Source: Rhizonema sp. PD37
Lineage (GTDB): Bacteria > Cyanobacteriota > Cyanobacteriia > Cyanobacteriales > Nostocaceae
Assembly: GCA_029379215.1 (NCBI GenBank)
Contig: JAQYWO010000046.1
Location: 1-39,134 of the forward strand
Length of the DNA: 39,134 bases
Direction: 5' to 3'
Shown: piece by piece, positions 1 through 7,799 of the stretch
Numbering within the stretch: position 1 is the stretch's first letter
Layout of the letters: each line of letters begins with the position of its first letter
The notes under the pieces: generated by a model
Databases searched by the model: none
What the model was told of the DNA's origin: nothing
What the model saw: only the letters and a program-made list of their open reading frames with translations
Translations under genes and position numbers: made by a program

Positions 1-177
1 ATTATAATTTAATGACAAAATTTGTTACTTTAAAGATTGCATTAAGATTCAGTAAAGGTAGTTGATTTATAATCAAGAAAAATGTGACAGTAAACACAGC
101 ACAATCTCAGAGTAATTACTAAAAAAAATCCTGGTAAATAAAAATGCCCAGTAAAATTTTAAGTAATATCTCTTAGA

Positions 178-313
178 GTCTCTGATTACGACGAATGCGA
201 TAGATTGATTTGTCTTTCGCACACTACTTAATGTGCAATTACTTTAAAATGATTGCGCTCACTACCAGGTAAGTCTACCAGTCAACCTTTACCTATCTAT
301 GGAAGTGAGTTAA
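178..313 (+). promoter_or_regulatory. Leader of the PEP-CTERM gene, shared with the exosortase gene
   Basis: This block recurs at 2242-2387, upstream of the exosortase gene. Three conserved stretches are visible: 178-187 against 2242-2251 (identical), 240-256 against 2306-2322 (14 of 17 bases by eye), and 268-297 against 2338-2367 (GGTAARTCTACCA followed by an AACYTTYACCTATYT core). Spacing between them is nearly constant (62/64 and 28/32 bases), as is the distance from the last block to the ATG here or a GTG there (46/45 bases). A ribosome binding site of GGAAGTGAG type precedes ATG 314. Whether the block is a promoter, a 5' UTR element or a duplication relic is inference. Confidence 0.55.
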
Positions 314-1270
314 ATGACAAAATTTCAGGTTAGAAAAAAGTTACGTAAGGTTTGTACTGAAACAAAATCTATTACGAAAACACTTATTAGACAGACAAAT
401 GTCAATCAAGGTAGTTTAAGAACAAATATACGTAGAGCTAGTTTAGGGCTAGCAACAGTTACAGTCCTTGGTTTGACTACATCTCAAGCGGCATCAGCAG
501 TAGCTGTCCGAACAGGGTTTAACACCAACACACTGCCTGCCAACGACGATGGTTCAACAGGCTTAGTCAATACTGGATTCACAACTAACTTCTTTGGTGT
601 AAGTAGAAACCAGCTTTACGTCAATAACAATGGTAATGTAACTTTCGATCAGCCGCTAAGTACTTTTACGCCCTTTGGACTCACCAATACTCAACGCCAA
701 ATTATCGCTCCCTTCTTCGCTGACGTAGATACTCGTGGTTCAGCTTCACAGCCTGTAACCTACGGTACAGGAACCGTGGACGGTCGCAATGCCTTCGGTG
801 TTAACTGGGTTAATGTTGGTTATTATCCATCAGCCTCAGATAAGCTTAACAGCTTTCAGCTGGTGCTAGTTGATCGCTCTGACACAGGAGCAGGCAACTT
901 TGATATTGAATACAACTACGACCGGATTCAATGGGAAACTGGTAGTGCTAGCAGTGGTAGCAATGGTTTGGGTGGCAGTTCAGCTCGCGTCGGATACTCT
1001 AATGGGACTGGTGCACCAGGAACATTCTTCGAGTTACCAGGTTCAGCTGTAAATGGTGCTTTGCTTGATGGTGGTTCTAACAGTTTAGTTAGTAGCCGAC
1101 TCAATAGCAATGTGAATGGTCGATATATATTTACTGCTAGGAACGGCAGTGTCAGCAACCAGCCAGTTCCCGAACCTCTAACTATCTTAGGTTCATTAGC
1201 AGCAAGTAGTTTTGGCATAGGTTTGCGGCGGAAATACAAGCAGCAACAAAAAGATACCGCCAATGTATAA
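314..1270 (+). CDS. PEP-CTERM sorted surface protein with nidogen-like domain
   Basis: This is a 318-residue exported protein. The N-terminus is basic and unusually long, followed by a hydrophobic signal segment at about residues 43-63 ending near SQAASA. The middle part (about 75-275) resembles a nidogen extracellular (NIDO) domain: NNNGNVTFD, the APFFADVDTRG segment, and FGVNWVNVGYY then FQLVLVDRSD. The C-terminus carries a PEP-CTERM sorting signal: VPEPLTILGS, a short hydrophobic helix and a basic tail (LRRKYK). In this family the signal is recognised by an exosortase, which cuts the tail and releases or anchors the protein at the cell surface. A matching cyanoexosortase lies 1.2 kb downstream on the same strand. 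The ligand is unknown; adhesion or sheath function is inference. Confidence 0.85.
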   Translation: MTKFQVRKKLRKVCTETKSITKTLIRQTNVNQGSLRTNIRRASLGLATVTVLGLTTSQAASAVAVRTGFNTNTLPANDDGSTGLVNTGFTTNFFGVSRNQLYVNNNGNVTFDQPLSTFTPFGLTNTQRQIIAPFFADVDTRGSASQPVTYGTGTVDGRNAFGVNWVNVGYYPSASDKLNSFQLVLVDRSDTGAGNFDIEYNYDRIQWETGSASSGSNGLGGSSARVGYSNGTGAPGTFFELPGSAVNGALLDGGSNSLVSSRLNSNVNGRYIFTARNGSVSNQPVPEPLTILGSLAASSFGIGLRRKYKQQQKDTANV

Positions 1271-1401
1271 ATGCAACTTAGTATCAATGCTAAATAGCTG
1301 ATCGCAAGCTTAAAGAAACTGGGTTTATTAACGATAAATCAAGTCTTTTGATTTAGCCAGCAACAAACCCGGCTTCTCTCCCTAGACAGCTTCTCCATAA
1401 C

Positions 1402-1614
1402 ATAAAAGCTATTCATCCGAACAGTGTTGAACAATTAAAATATCCTGAATTATGGCTATTAGGAATAGGAGCTTGCTTAATTGCAATTCACCTAACTCTA
1501 ATTTGGAGATCCGATAACGCTAGCCTTTTAGGTACAGGTTTTCTGTTTTGGGCGGCTGTATCTTCTCTAGTCTGGGATAAACGCCGCAACTTAAATATTG
1601 CAGCTAGTTGTTGA
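1402..1614 (+). pseudogene. Exosortase N-terminal remnant (second copy)
   Basis: Translated from 1402 this stretch gives a 70-codon reading frame that aligns without gaps to the first 66 residues of the intact exosortase at 2426, with about 44 of 66 residues identical by hand count (for example QLKYPELW, LIAIHLTL, FLFWAAVSSL). The position equal to the start codon is ATA instead of ATG. Similarity stops at about 1600 and a TGA follows at 1612. The region encoding the catalytic Cys, Arg and His is absent, so this cannot be an active exosortase. It lies directly downstream of the PEP-CTERM gene, as a functional partner gene might have done. Confidence 0.8.
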
Positions 1615-1673
1615 GGCGTTTAGCACAAGTTATATCGTAGGCGTCTTACATCATTTATTAGGTTGTATAGGTG

Positions 1674-1701
1674 CAGAGACGCGTTCATGAACGCGTCTCT
1701 G
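1674..1701. repeat. Perfect 28-bp palindrome of the GAGACG family
   Basis: The two 14-base halves (CAGAGACGCGTTCA and its exact reverse complement) form a perfect palindrome. Related AGAGACG-stem hairpins occur at 16379-16402, 23681-23710 and 29570-29603, all intergenic. It could fold as an RNA hairpin. No long T-run follows on the plus strand, so a simple terminator role is not evident. Confidence 0.8.
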
Positions 1702-1882
1702 TAAATATTTGGTTTGTGTATAGAGAATTTCTTTAATTGTTGAAAAGAAGTTTTTATAAAGTAAGAAAATTATTTTTTATACCCAAGACATTCACAAAAT
1801 TTTTATACAGAAATTTTGCGAAGGTTTTGGTTGTAACTATTATGAAATATAACTCTTAGAGACATTTCATGTTTAAAGATAA

Positions 1883-2077
1883 TAGGACTTACGCATCGTA
1901 CATAAGTACTACACGCAATTTGGGTGTTTCAGCCATGTTTAGCACAAGGGCGATGCCAAAGGCAACGGCTGAAGCCGTATCGCAAATATGTGAGTAAATC
2001 AGGGTTATGCAAAGCGTCTAAAACGACCAAATACCGTGACGCATATTATAGTTAATTTGTACAGTGCGTAAGTCCTA
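1883..2077. mobile_element. MITE-like element with TA flanks
   Basis: The ends form imperfect 20-bp terminal inverted repeats, TAGGACTTACGCA at the left and its reverse complement at the right, matching at 18 of 20 positions when the flanking TA is included. The body between the TA dinucleotides is 191 bp (1885-2075) with no coding capacity. TA duplication on insertion is the pattern of the IS630/Tc1/mariner superfamily, so a non-autonomous MITE of that kind is the likely identity. The interior holds a smaller inverted repeat near 1947-1983. It sits in decayed DNA between the exosortase remnant and the intact exosortase. Confidence 0.65.
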
Positions 2078-2241
2078 GATAAAATTAAATAGTTTAAAAT
2101 TTACATAAAGAGTAAGTAAAAGTAGTTGATTTTTGTTACATCTACCTATATTATTTTTGTCACAAGGTATTTTCAAAATCATTGTAAAATACTTTACTCT
2201 CACCTTGAAAGCGAATTAGGGTTTTACCATATTTTTTTGGT

Positions 2242-2387
2242 GTCTCTGATTGAAATGAACGTCACAGGTAGACCGATTATCTGTGGTAGTATCTATGCTT
2301 ACTGCTACTTTAAGGTGCTTGCAAAACGAGAGTGCTGGGTAAATCTACCACCAACTTTCACCTATTTGCGCGAATAAGTTTAGTGAC
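2242..2387 (+). promoter_or_regulatory. Second copy of the PEP-CTERM leader, upstream of the exosortase
   Basis: It matches 178-318 in three blocks at conserved spacing. The place equal to the PEP-CTERM start codon is GTG at 2383, followed by ACT and then TGA, so no protein of useful length can start there. The true exosortase start (ATG 2426) lies 41 bases further on. The block may therefore be the leader of a lost PEP-CTERM gene that now drives the exosortase, or a regulatory element used by both genes. Confidence 0.5.
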
Positions 2388-2425
2388 TTGATTGTCGCAA
2401 CTAGCAGCACAAACGCTTTATTGAG

Positions 2426-3289
2426 ATGAAAGCTACCCATACTTTTGCTGTCACACAATTAAAATATCCTCAATTTTGGTTAATAGGAATAGGAGCAAGC
2501 TTAATAGCGATTCACCTAACTTTAGCTTGGAAATCGAATAATGCTAGCTTCTTAGGCATGAGCTTTTTATTTTGGGCAGCTGTATCTTGCCTAATTTGGG
2601 AGAAGCGTTACACTCTCAATCTAGAAAGCGGAATTTTATCTAGTTTTTTGGGTTTATCACTCATTACGCTGCTACTTGTTAAGAGCGTATCCCTGACAAG
2701 TTTCGGCGGTTTTCTGTATATCTCATGTGTGGCTTTTGCCTTCGGTTTTGCTTTGCTGGCTTCTGGCTTTCAAGGATTAAAGCAATATAAGGGGGAACTG
2801 CTTGTCTTGTTTTTTCTCAGCGCTTCCAAAGCATTACCGCCATTTCTAATGAATATATCACCCCTCACCGCCAAATTTGCTGCTTTTATTCTTTGGTACA
2901 CAGGCTCTGAAGTGATTTTGATTGAAGACAAAATTATTCTCCCGACTGGGAGCGTAGAAGTGTATCCTGGTTGTTCGGGAATAGAGCTTATTTTTCAACT
3001 GCTGGGATTAGGACTACTTTTTCTCTTAATGTTTTCACAAAAATGGAAGCAAAGAATCCTCGTACCAACAGTAGCAGCTGCCATAGCATTTATCGTCAAC
3101 GGTTTACGGGTTGCACTGATGGCTATCTTAACAGCAAAACATGAGCAGAAAGCTTTTGAATACTGGCACACTGGGGATGGTTCTTTAATATTTTCACTGA
3201 TTGCTGTTCTATGTTTCGGCTTATTTTGCTGGTTTTTACTTGAACAAGGTGAATCAAAAAATCAAGAGGCGAGGAAGTTATTAAGGTGA
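2426..3289 (+). CDS. crtA: Cyanoexosortase A (PEP-CTERM processing transpeptidase)
   Basis: This is a 287-residue polytopic membrane protein. The exosortase catalytic signature is complete: PGCSGIEL with Cys183, NGLRVALM with Arg228, and HTGDG with His248, each in or beside a hydrophobic segment. Exosortases cleave PEP-CTERM tails of exported proteins at the cytoplasmic membrane, in parallel with exopolysaccharide export. The size and the overlapping partner gene match the cyanobacterial type A family. The stop overlaps the GTG start of the next gene (TGA 3287-3289, GTG 3286-3288), so the two are translationally coupled. The ribosome site before ATG 2426 is weak. A degenerate paralogue lies at 1402. 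The symbol follows the family name and should not be confused with crtA of carotenoid synthesis. Confidence 0.88.
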   Translation: MKATHTFAVTQLKYPQFWLIGIGASLIAIHLTLAWKSNNASFLGMSFLFWAAVSCLIWEKRYTLNLESGILSSFLGLSLITLLLVKSVSLTSFGGFLYISCVAFAFGFALLASGFQGLKQYKGELLVLFFLSASKALPPFLMNISPLTAKFAAFILWYTGSEVILIEDKIILPTGSVEVYPGCSGIELIFQLLGLGLLFLLMFSQKWKQRILVPTVAAAIAFIVNGLRVALMAILTAKHEQKAFEYWHTGDGSLIFSLIAVLCFGLFCWFLLEQGESKNQEARKLLR

Positions 3290-3945
3290 TCATCTGGAAA
3301 AAACTTCGCATTCCCCTTTTAGCTTTCACCTTTACTAGTATCTTCTTGACCTTGGGAAATGTCATCTTGTTGTCTAAGAAAGACCAAAGTACAGTTGTTT
3401 CTTTTAATTTTCCAGAAAAAATCTCGTTACCACACTGGCAATCAAGTACAAATTTCCCCCTACCTAAGAAACTAACTAGCAATCATCCTGAAGTAATATC
3501 CCAAAAAAATTATCAATACATTCAGAATAATCTAACTTTAGATGTTGAAATAAGCTATTTAACGGATGGGAATGCCGTTAGATTTATTCGAGATGATACT
3601 CCCACCTCATCGTCTCCTGTTGTACATCAGCAACAAGGCATCGGCTACTACGGTTTTGGAGTTGACCAAAAGCGGCAAGCTTACCTGAATGCTTGTATCA
3701 ACTCACAAGGCAGTACTACCTTCACTGATGAACAGTTTAACAAAAATCGACAACTCCACGATACACACCCTCAGCATCTGCTTTCTTGGTTCCTTAGTAA
3801 AGAGCAACTTCAAGATAGGCGCTGTCTTTGGACACATTTATCGATTCCTTTAAAAGACTCTTCTCCTGAAGCGACTTATCAAGTCTTGGAGAAAGCTTGG
3901 TTTTCCTGGTATCAGTGGTGGCGTCCTCGCTTTCCAAAACTTTGA
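3286..3945 (+). CDS. Cyanoexosortase A system-associated protein
   Basis: A 219-residue protein beginning at a GTG inside the end of the exosortase gene. It has one N-terminal membrane anchor (about residues 7-27) and a soluble, presumably extracytoplasmic domain with conserved-looking WSSTNFPLP, GYYGFGVDQKRQAYL, HLLSWFLSK and CLWTHLSIPL stretches. The layout (anchor plus domain of about 190 residues directly after the exosortase) matches the partner family that accompanies cyanoexosortase A, comparable to EpsI-type partners of other exosortases. Its biochemical role is not established; assisting the exosortase or exopolysaccharide export is inference from the coupling. Confidence 0.8.
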   Translation: MIIWKKLRIPLLAFTFTSIFLTLGNVILLSKKDQSTVVSFNFPEKISLPHWQSSTNFPLPKKLTSNHPEVISQKNYQYIQNNLTLDVEISYLTDGNAVRFIRDDTPTSSSPVVHQQQGIGYYGFGVDQKRQAYLNACINSQGSTTFTDEQFNKNRQLHDTHPQHLLSWFLSKEQLQDRRCLWTHLSIPLKDSSPEATYQVLEKAWFSWYQWWRPRFPKL

Positions 3946-3965
3946 ATTATCACTCTTATGCACAC

Positions 3966-4006
3966 TCAAAAAAGTAAGCAGTTGTCAGTATATTTTACTT
4001 TTTTGA
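3966..4006 (+). terminator. Hairpin terminator after the exosortase operon
   Basis: Perfect 12-bp arms (TCAAAAAAGTAA and TTACTTTTTTGA) surround a 17-base loop, 21 bases after the stop of the exosortase partner gene. The A-rich and T-rich arms give a U-rich 3' side, typical of a factor-independent terminator that can act in both directions. Confidence 0.6.
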
Positions 4007-4127
4007 ATGGCTTAAATCTACTGTAATATGACACATTTCACTTCACATCTGAATGCTTATTTCAAAAATTAGCTTTTAGGGTAGGCTCTTCTTTCTCATT
4101 TGTCCATTTTTTCTATTTGTTTGTAAA

Positions 4128-4847
4128 ATGACTAAATCTAGTAACGATAAATTAATTCCCGTAGTTCAGCAACTCCAGGAATTTGCCTTCAGCCAGCAAG
4201 GATCGATAACTCTTTTACGTATCCTTGGTTACGCTTTATTGGTCTTAGCATTGTTCGATATTATAGAAATGTTTATTCCGCCCAACTTTATGAATCCGGC
4301 TTGGGAATTTCAAACTTTGGGGGCTTTAGTGGAAAGAGTTCCAGTGCCATTAATTGGGTTAGTACTGGTATTCTTTGGGGAACTATATTCCCGTACAAAA
4401 TGGGAGTTTCCCATTTTGAAAGTGATATCTTGGTTGACTCTGTTATTTGCAGTACTATTTATATTGCTCATCCCTTTGGGAATCGTTAACACTGTCAGGC
4501 TGAACAGCCAAAGTAGCACGCAAATTAGTACTATATCGACTCAACAAATTTCTCAAGCTGAACAGGTTGAAAAGCAACTGAACCAAGCTACACCGGAACA
4601 GATAAATAATTTGCTCAAACGCCAAGGTCGCTCATTAGATGGCAAAAATCCTCAAGAGTTGAAAAGTGAACTATTGTCAGAAGTCTCTCTAGCTAAGACA
4701 AAAATTAAGAGTCAAGCAGAAGCCACTCAATCCTTACAAGGTCTCAACTTAATCAAAACGTCTGTGAAGTGGAATCTTGGTGCTTTAATTTCTGGAGCTT
4801 TGTTTTTTATCATCTGGAAGCAAACTAACTGGGCAAGACAAAGCTAA
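4128..4847 (+). CDS. hpsJ-A: HpsJ-like protein, cyanoexosortase A-associated
   Basis: A 239-residue membrane protein. Three hydrophobic segments lie in the first half (about 28-46, 72-87 and 97-120) and one at the C-terminus (about 215-231). Between them is a polar Q/S/E-rich, probably coiled-coil stretch (about 125-210) with QINNLLKRQGRSLDG. This is the organisation of HpsJ-type proteins, first known from the hormogonium polysaccharide (hps) genes of filamentous cyanobacteria, with a subgroup found next to cyanoexosortase A. It follows the exosortase pair on the same strand, but a hairpin terminator intervenes, so it probably has its own promoter. A role in surface polysaccharide and gliding is inference from the family. 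Confidence 0.75.
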   Translation: MTKSSNDKLIPVVQQLQEFAFSQQGSITLLRILGYALLVLALFDIIEMFIPPNFMNPAWEFQTLGALVERVPVPLIGLVLVFFGELYSRTKWEFPILKVISWLTLLFAVLFILLIPLGIVNTVRLNSQSSTQISTISTQQISQAEQVEKQLNQATPEQINNLLKRQGRSLDGKNPQELKSELLSEVSLAKTKIKSQAEATQSLQGLNLIKTSVKWNLGALISGALFFIIWKQTNWARQS

Positions 4848-5070
4848 GCTGCTGCACTTCTAAATGCAAATGCTCATAAATTATTGCTAAGCTGCTAATA
4901 GTAGTTTGGCAATATTTAAAATTTTTACTTGTGATTATTCCCAGAGAAGAAAAATGACAAGTTAGAGTGGGAAAAGTACTCCTTTAAGACAGAGTGAAGA
5001 TAAGGGAGAGTGCGATATGCACGGTGGAGAAAGACCGTATTTCTTTGTCTCCCTTGTCCCGCGATCTCCT

Positions 5071-5778
5071 TTAAACTGTCGCTAGTTCTGGGGCTGGGCG
5101 CTTGCTGTTGCGAATGTCCGCGATCGCCTCACCATAATCCTTAGCTTTGAACACAGCAGAACCTGCAACGATCGCATTTGCACCTGCTTCCAAAACCTGC
5201 CAAGTGTTGTTAGCTTTGAGTCCTCCATCCACTTCAATCCAAGGATCTAAACCTCGTTCGTCGCACATCTGACGCAGCTTGCGAATTTTAGGTATCATGC
5301 CTGGAATAAAACTTTGACCGCCAAAACCGGGATTGACACTCATAATCAAGATCAAATCGCAAAGCTCTAAACAATACTCGATCAAATCTAAAGGTGTTCC
5401 AGGATTGAGTACAACGCCAGCTGTTTTGCCAAGTTCCTTGATTTGACCGAGAGTGCGATGCAGGTGAGGTGAAGCGTTATGCTCGCAATGAACGGTGATA
5501 TGGTCTGCACCTGCCTTAGCAAAATCCTCGACGTACTTCTCCGGTTCTACTATCATTAAGTGGACATCCAACGGCTTTTTCGTCACCGGACGAATTGCCT
5601 CCACAATCAGAGGACCAATGGTAATATTGGGTACAAAGCGACCATCCATTACATCGACGTGAATCCAATCTGCTCCAGCCTCGTCTATAGCGCGAATTTC
5701 GTCTCCCAGACGACTAAAATCTGCTGAGAGGATAGATGGAGCAATGACTATGGGTTTTTTAGATAGTGTTTGGGTCAT
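5071..5778 (-). CDS. rpe: Ribulose-phosphate 3-epimerase
   Basis: A 235-residue TIM-barrel enzyme that interconverts ribulose 5-phosphate and xylulose 5-phosphate in the Calvin cycle and pentose phosphate pathway, acting in the cytosol. Family motifs are clear: [16 protein letters not shown] at the N-terminus, [48 protein letters not shown] and [10 protein letters not shown], followed by [14 protein letters not shown] at the phosphate site. The metal-binding His and Asp residues lie in these motifs. Length is normal for the family. It is transcribed alone, divergently from the subtilase gene. Confidence 0.97.
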   Translation of the reverse strand: MTQTLSKKPIVIAPSILSADFSRLGDEIRAIDEAGADWIHVDVMDGRFVPNITIGPLIVEAIRPVTKKPLDVHLMIVEPEKYVEDFAKAGADHITVHCEHNASPHLHRTLGQIKELGKTAGVVLNPGTPLDLIEYCLELCDLILIMSVNPGFGGQSFIPGMIPKIRKLRQMCDERGLDPWIEVDGGLKANNTWQVLEAGANAIVAGSAVFKAKDYGEAIADIRNSKRPAPELATV

Positions 5779-5865
5779 GGCTAGTGGGTTCTCAAGGATC
5801 TTTATATGTCAGTATTTTAACAAAATCTTGAGTTAGCCCTCACCTCTTTTTTAGAGAGTGGGGAG

Positions 5866-6019
5866 TTGTTAGTAGTTGGTGGTTAGTGGTAATTTTCGAT
5901 AACCAACAACTAACCGTATTGGTGACGCTACGAGCATCGTTTGTCTTCGTTACGAAGATTGCTCCTCGCTCATGTTGCGTTTTCTGAAAACACCGCTCTC
6001 TTCACAACCAACAACTAAC
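5866..6019. other. Repeat-bearing spacer upstream of the subtilase
   Basis: This spacer holds an imperfect inverted repeat (GTTAGTAGTTGGT near 5868 against ACCAACAACTAAC near 5902) and a further copy of AACCAACAACTAAC ending at 6019, directly before the GTG start of the subtilase. Such short repeats are common filler in Nostocales genomes. The ATG at 5972 lies inside this repeat-bearing DNA, which is why the GTG at 6020 is preferred as the start. Confidence 0.45.
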
Positions 6020-7630
6020 GTGAAAAAACTAACTTGGATAATTTTGGGATTAGGTGCTTGTTTTGTGAGCACACCAGTACTTTCCGCTTTGTCAAGTGCT
6101 TTTGGAAGTAATGGCATTGATGCTCTTAAGCTACATCTATCTCCATATAACTTAACAGGACGTAAAATTGCCATTGGTCAGGTAGAAATTGGTCGTCCGG
6201 GTATGTTCGGGTTGGACAAAGCAGTATCTAAAAATCGCGCAGTCTCCTTAGCCGGAGTTTTTTTACGTAATGGACCGGCCAAGTCGAATAGCGGTGTTGA
6301 TGCCCACGCCTACAATGTTGCTGGGGTGATAGTTAGCAAAGATAAAGCCTTCCCAGGAGTTTCTCCAGAAGCACGGCTGTATTCATCTGGTGTCGGCTCT
6401 GGCAAAAATATGGGTCAGCCAGAAGAATGCTTATCTTCACAGTATGTAGCGTCGCAAAACGGTACGGATGTGCGTGCAATTAACTTCAGCTTTGGCGAAC
6501 CGTTAAACCGTGATCCTCGACCAGAGGCTGTTTTGGACGGAAATGCATTACTGACACAATGCATTGACTGGTCTGCGAGGATTCATAATGTGCTGTACGT
6601 CATAGCCGGAAATCAAGGTAAAGGTGGTATTTCTATACCCACAGATAATTACAATGGGGTAAATGTAGCTTTTTCATCCCGCCGAGGAGGGATTTTTGAC
6701 AAAGTAGACGTTGCCAATTTAGCTGCTGCTGATGAGGGCTTAACCCACCGATTAGCTGGAAGGGAGATAGATATTGGTCCGCGTCGTTCGATATCTTTAG
6801 TTGCTCCTGGTAGTAATATTCCATTGCTCAATCCTGATGGCAAGGTCAATAAGGTCACAGGTACGAGTTTCGCGGCTCCTCAAGTTGTGGCGACTGTAGC
6901 GCTATTGCAGGAATTTGGCGACAAACAGTTGAGGATGGGAGGCAAAATGTCTGCCCCACAACTATCTCATTGGAGCATTGACTCTCGCCGACATCAAGTT
7001 ATGAAAGCAGTACTGCTGAATTCAGCAGATAAGATTCAAGATAATGGAGATGGTAGTAGGTTGGGAATGACTCGGACGTTAATCGATAAACAAAACCGTG
7101 ACTGGCTGGCTTCTGATGCATATAAAGATCCAAAAATTCCTTTAGATGCCCAAATGGGAGCAGGTCATTTGAATGCGTTTCGAGCTTACCAACAATTTAG
7201 TGCTGGTGAATGGAATTCATCGCATTCTGTGCCAGCTATAGGCTGGGATTATCATACAGTATACGCTGGTGCAGCTGTGGATTATCTGTTAGCAAAGCCT
7301 TTACAGCAGGGGAGCTTTGTCGCCATCACTCTAGCTTGGGACCGATTGGTGGAGCTAAACGATAAAAATAAGAATGGTCAGTTTGATGTAGGAGAAGATT
7401 TTCGCGATCGCGGCTTGAATAAGCTAGATCTTTACTTAGTAAAATCCGATTCTCAAAATACTGATACTGGTGTTGTTTGCTCTTCAAATAGCGAAGTTGA
7501 TAGTGTACAACATATTTTCTGTCCCGTTCCTGCTACCAGTAATTACAAAATCCGCGTTCAGTTTCGTCACAAAGTCAACCAACCGACTCAGCCTTATGCC
7601 TTAGCTTGGTGGACTGTATCTACGAAGTAG
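6020..7630 (+). CDS. Secreted subtilisin-like serine protease (S8 family), Glu for Asp
   Basis: A 536-residue exported protein counted from GTG 6020, where a canonical signal peptide begins (VKKLTWIILG, with cleavage near VLSA). An ATG at 5972 would add 16 residues encoded by intergenic repeat DNA. Subtilase landmarks: HAYNVAG with the catalytic His96, AGNQG with oxyanion Asn198, and GTSFAAP with the nucleophile Ser283. The first catalytic motif, usually D-T/S-G, reads VEIG with Glu56 in the Asp position. A C-terminal domain of about 150 residues follows the protease core and includes a DKNKNGQFDVGED stretch like an EF-hand calcium loop. The serpin gene follows on the same strand 169 bp downstream. 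Activity could be altered by the Asp-to-Glu change. Confidence 0.82.
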   Translation: MKKLTWIILGLGACFVSTPVLSALSSAFGSNGIDALKLHLSPYNLTGRKIAIGQVEIGRPGMFGLDKAVSKNRAVSLAGVFLRNGPAKSNSGVDAHAYNVAGVIVSKDKAFPGVSPEARLYSSGVGSGKNMGQPEECLSSQYVASQNGTDVRAINFSFGEPLNRDPRPEAVLDGNALLTQCIDWSARIHNVLYVIAGNQGKGGISIPTDNYNGVNVAFSSRRGGIFDKVDVANLAAADEGLTHRLAGREIDIGPRRSISLVAPGSNIPLLNPDGKVNKVTGTSFAAPQVVATVALLQEFGDKQLRMGGKMSAPQLSHWSIDSRRHQVMKAVLLNSADKIQDNGDGSRLGMTRTLIDKQNRDWLASDAYKDPKIPLDAQMGAGHLNAFRAYQQFSAGEWNSSHSVPAIGWDYHTVYAGAAVDYLLAKPLQQGSFVAITLAWDRLVELNDKNKNGQFDVGEDFRDRGLNKLDLYLVKSDSQNTDTGVVCSSNSEVDSVQHIFCPVPATSNYKIRVQFRHKVNQPTQPYALAWWTVSTK

Positions 7631-7799
7631 GTAGTGGGAGTGGATGAAGCGCTTTCAAACAGAGAAGAATCATAACTCAATTCTCCCTATTCCCCAATCC
7701 CCCCATACGATGCTGTTGCTAAAACTGTAACCGCCTATAGCTTTCCCTTGATGAAATGCCATAGTCAGAGGTAAAGACTTTGGGGATAACAGTGGTAAA

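Noticed and set aside
928..1287. 119-codon minus-strand frame
   Set aside because: It is antisense to the PEP-CTERM gene, which has strong domain evidence.
2126..2377. 83-codon plus-strand frame upstream of the exosortase
   Set aside because: It runs through the duplicated leader block, which is non-coding in the other copy, and its product has no recognisable domain.
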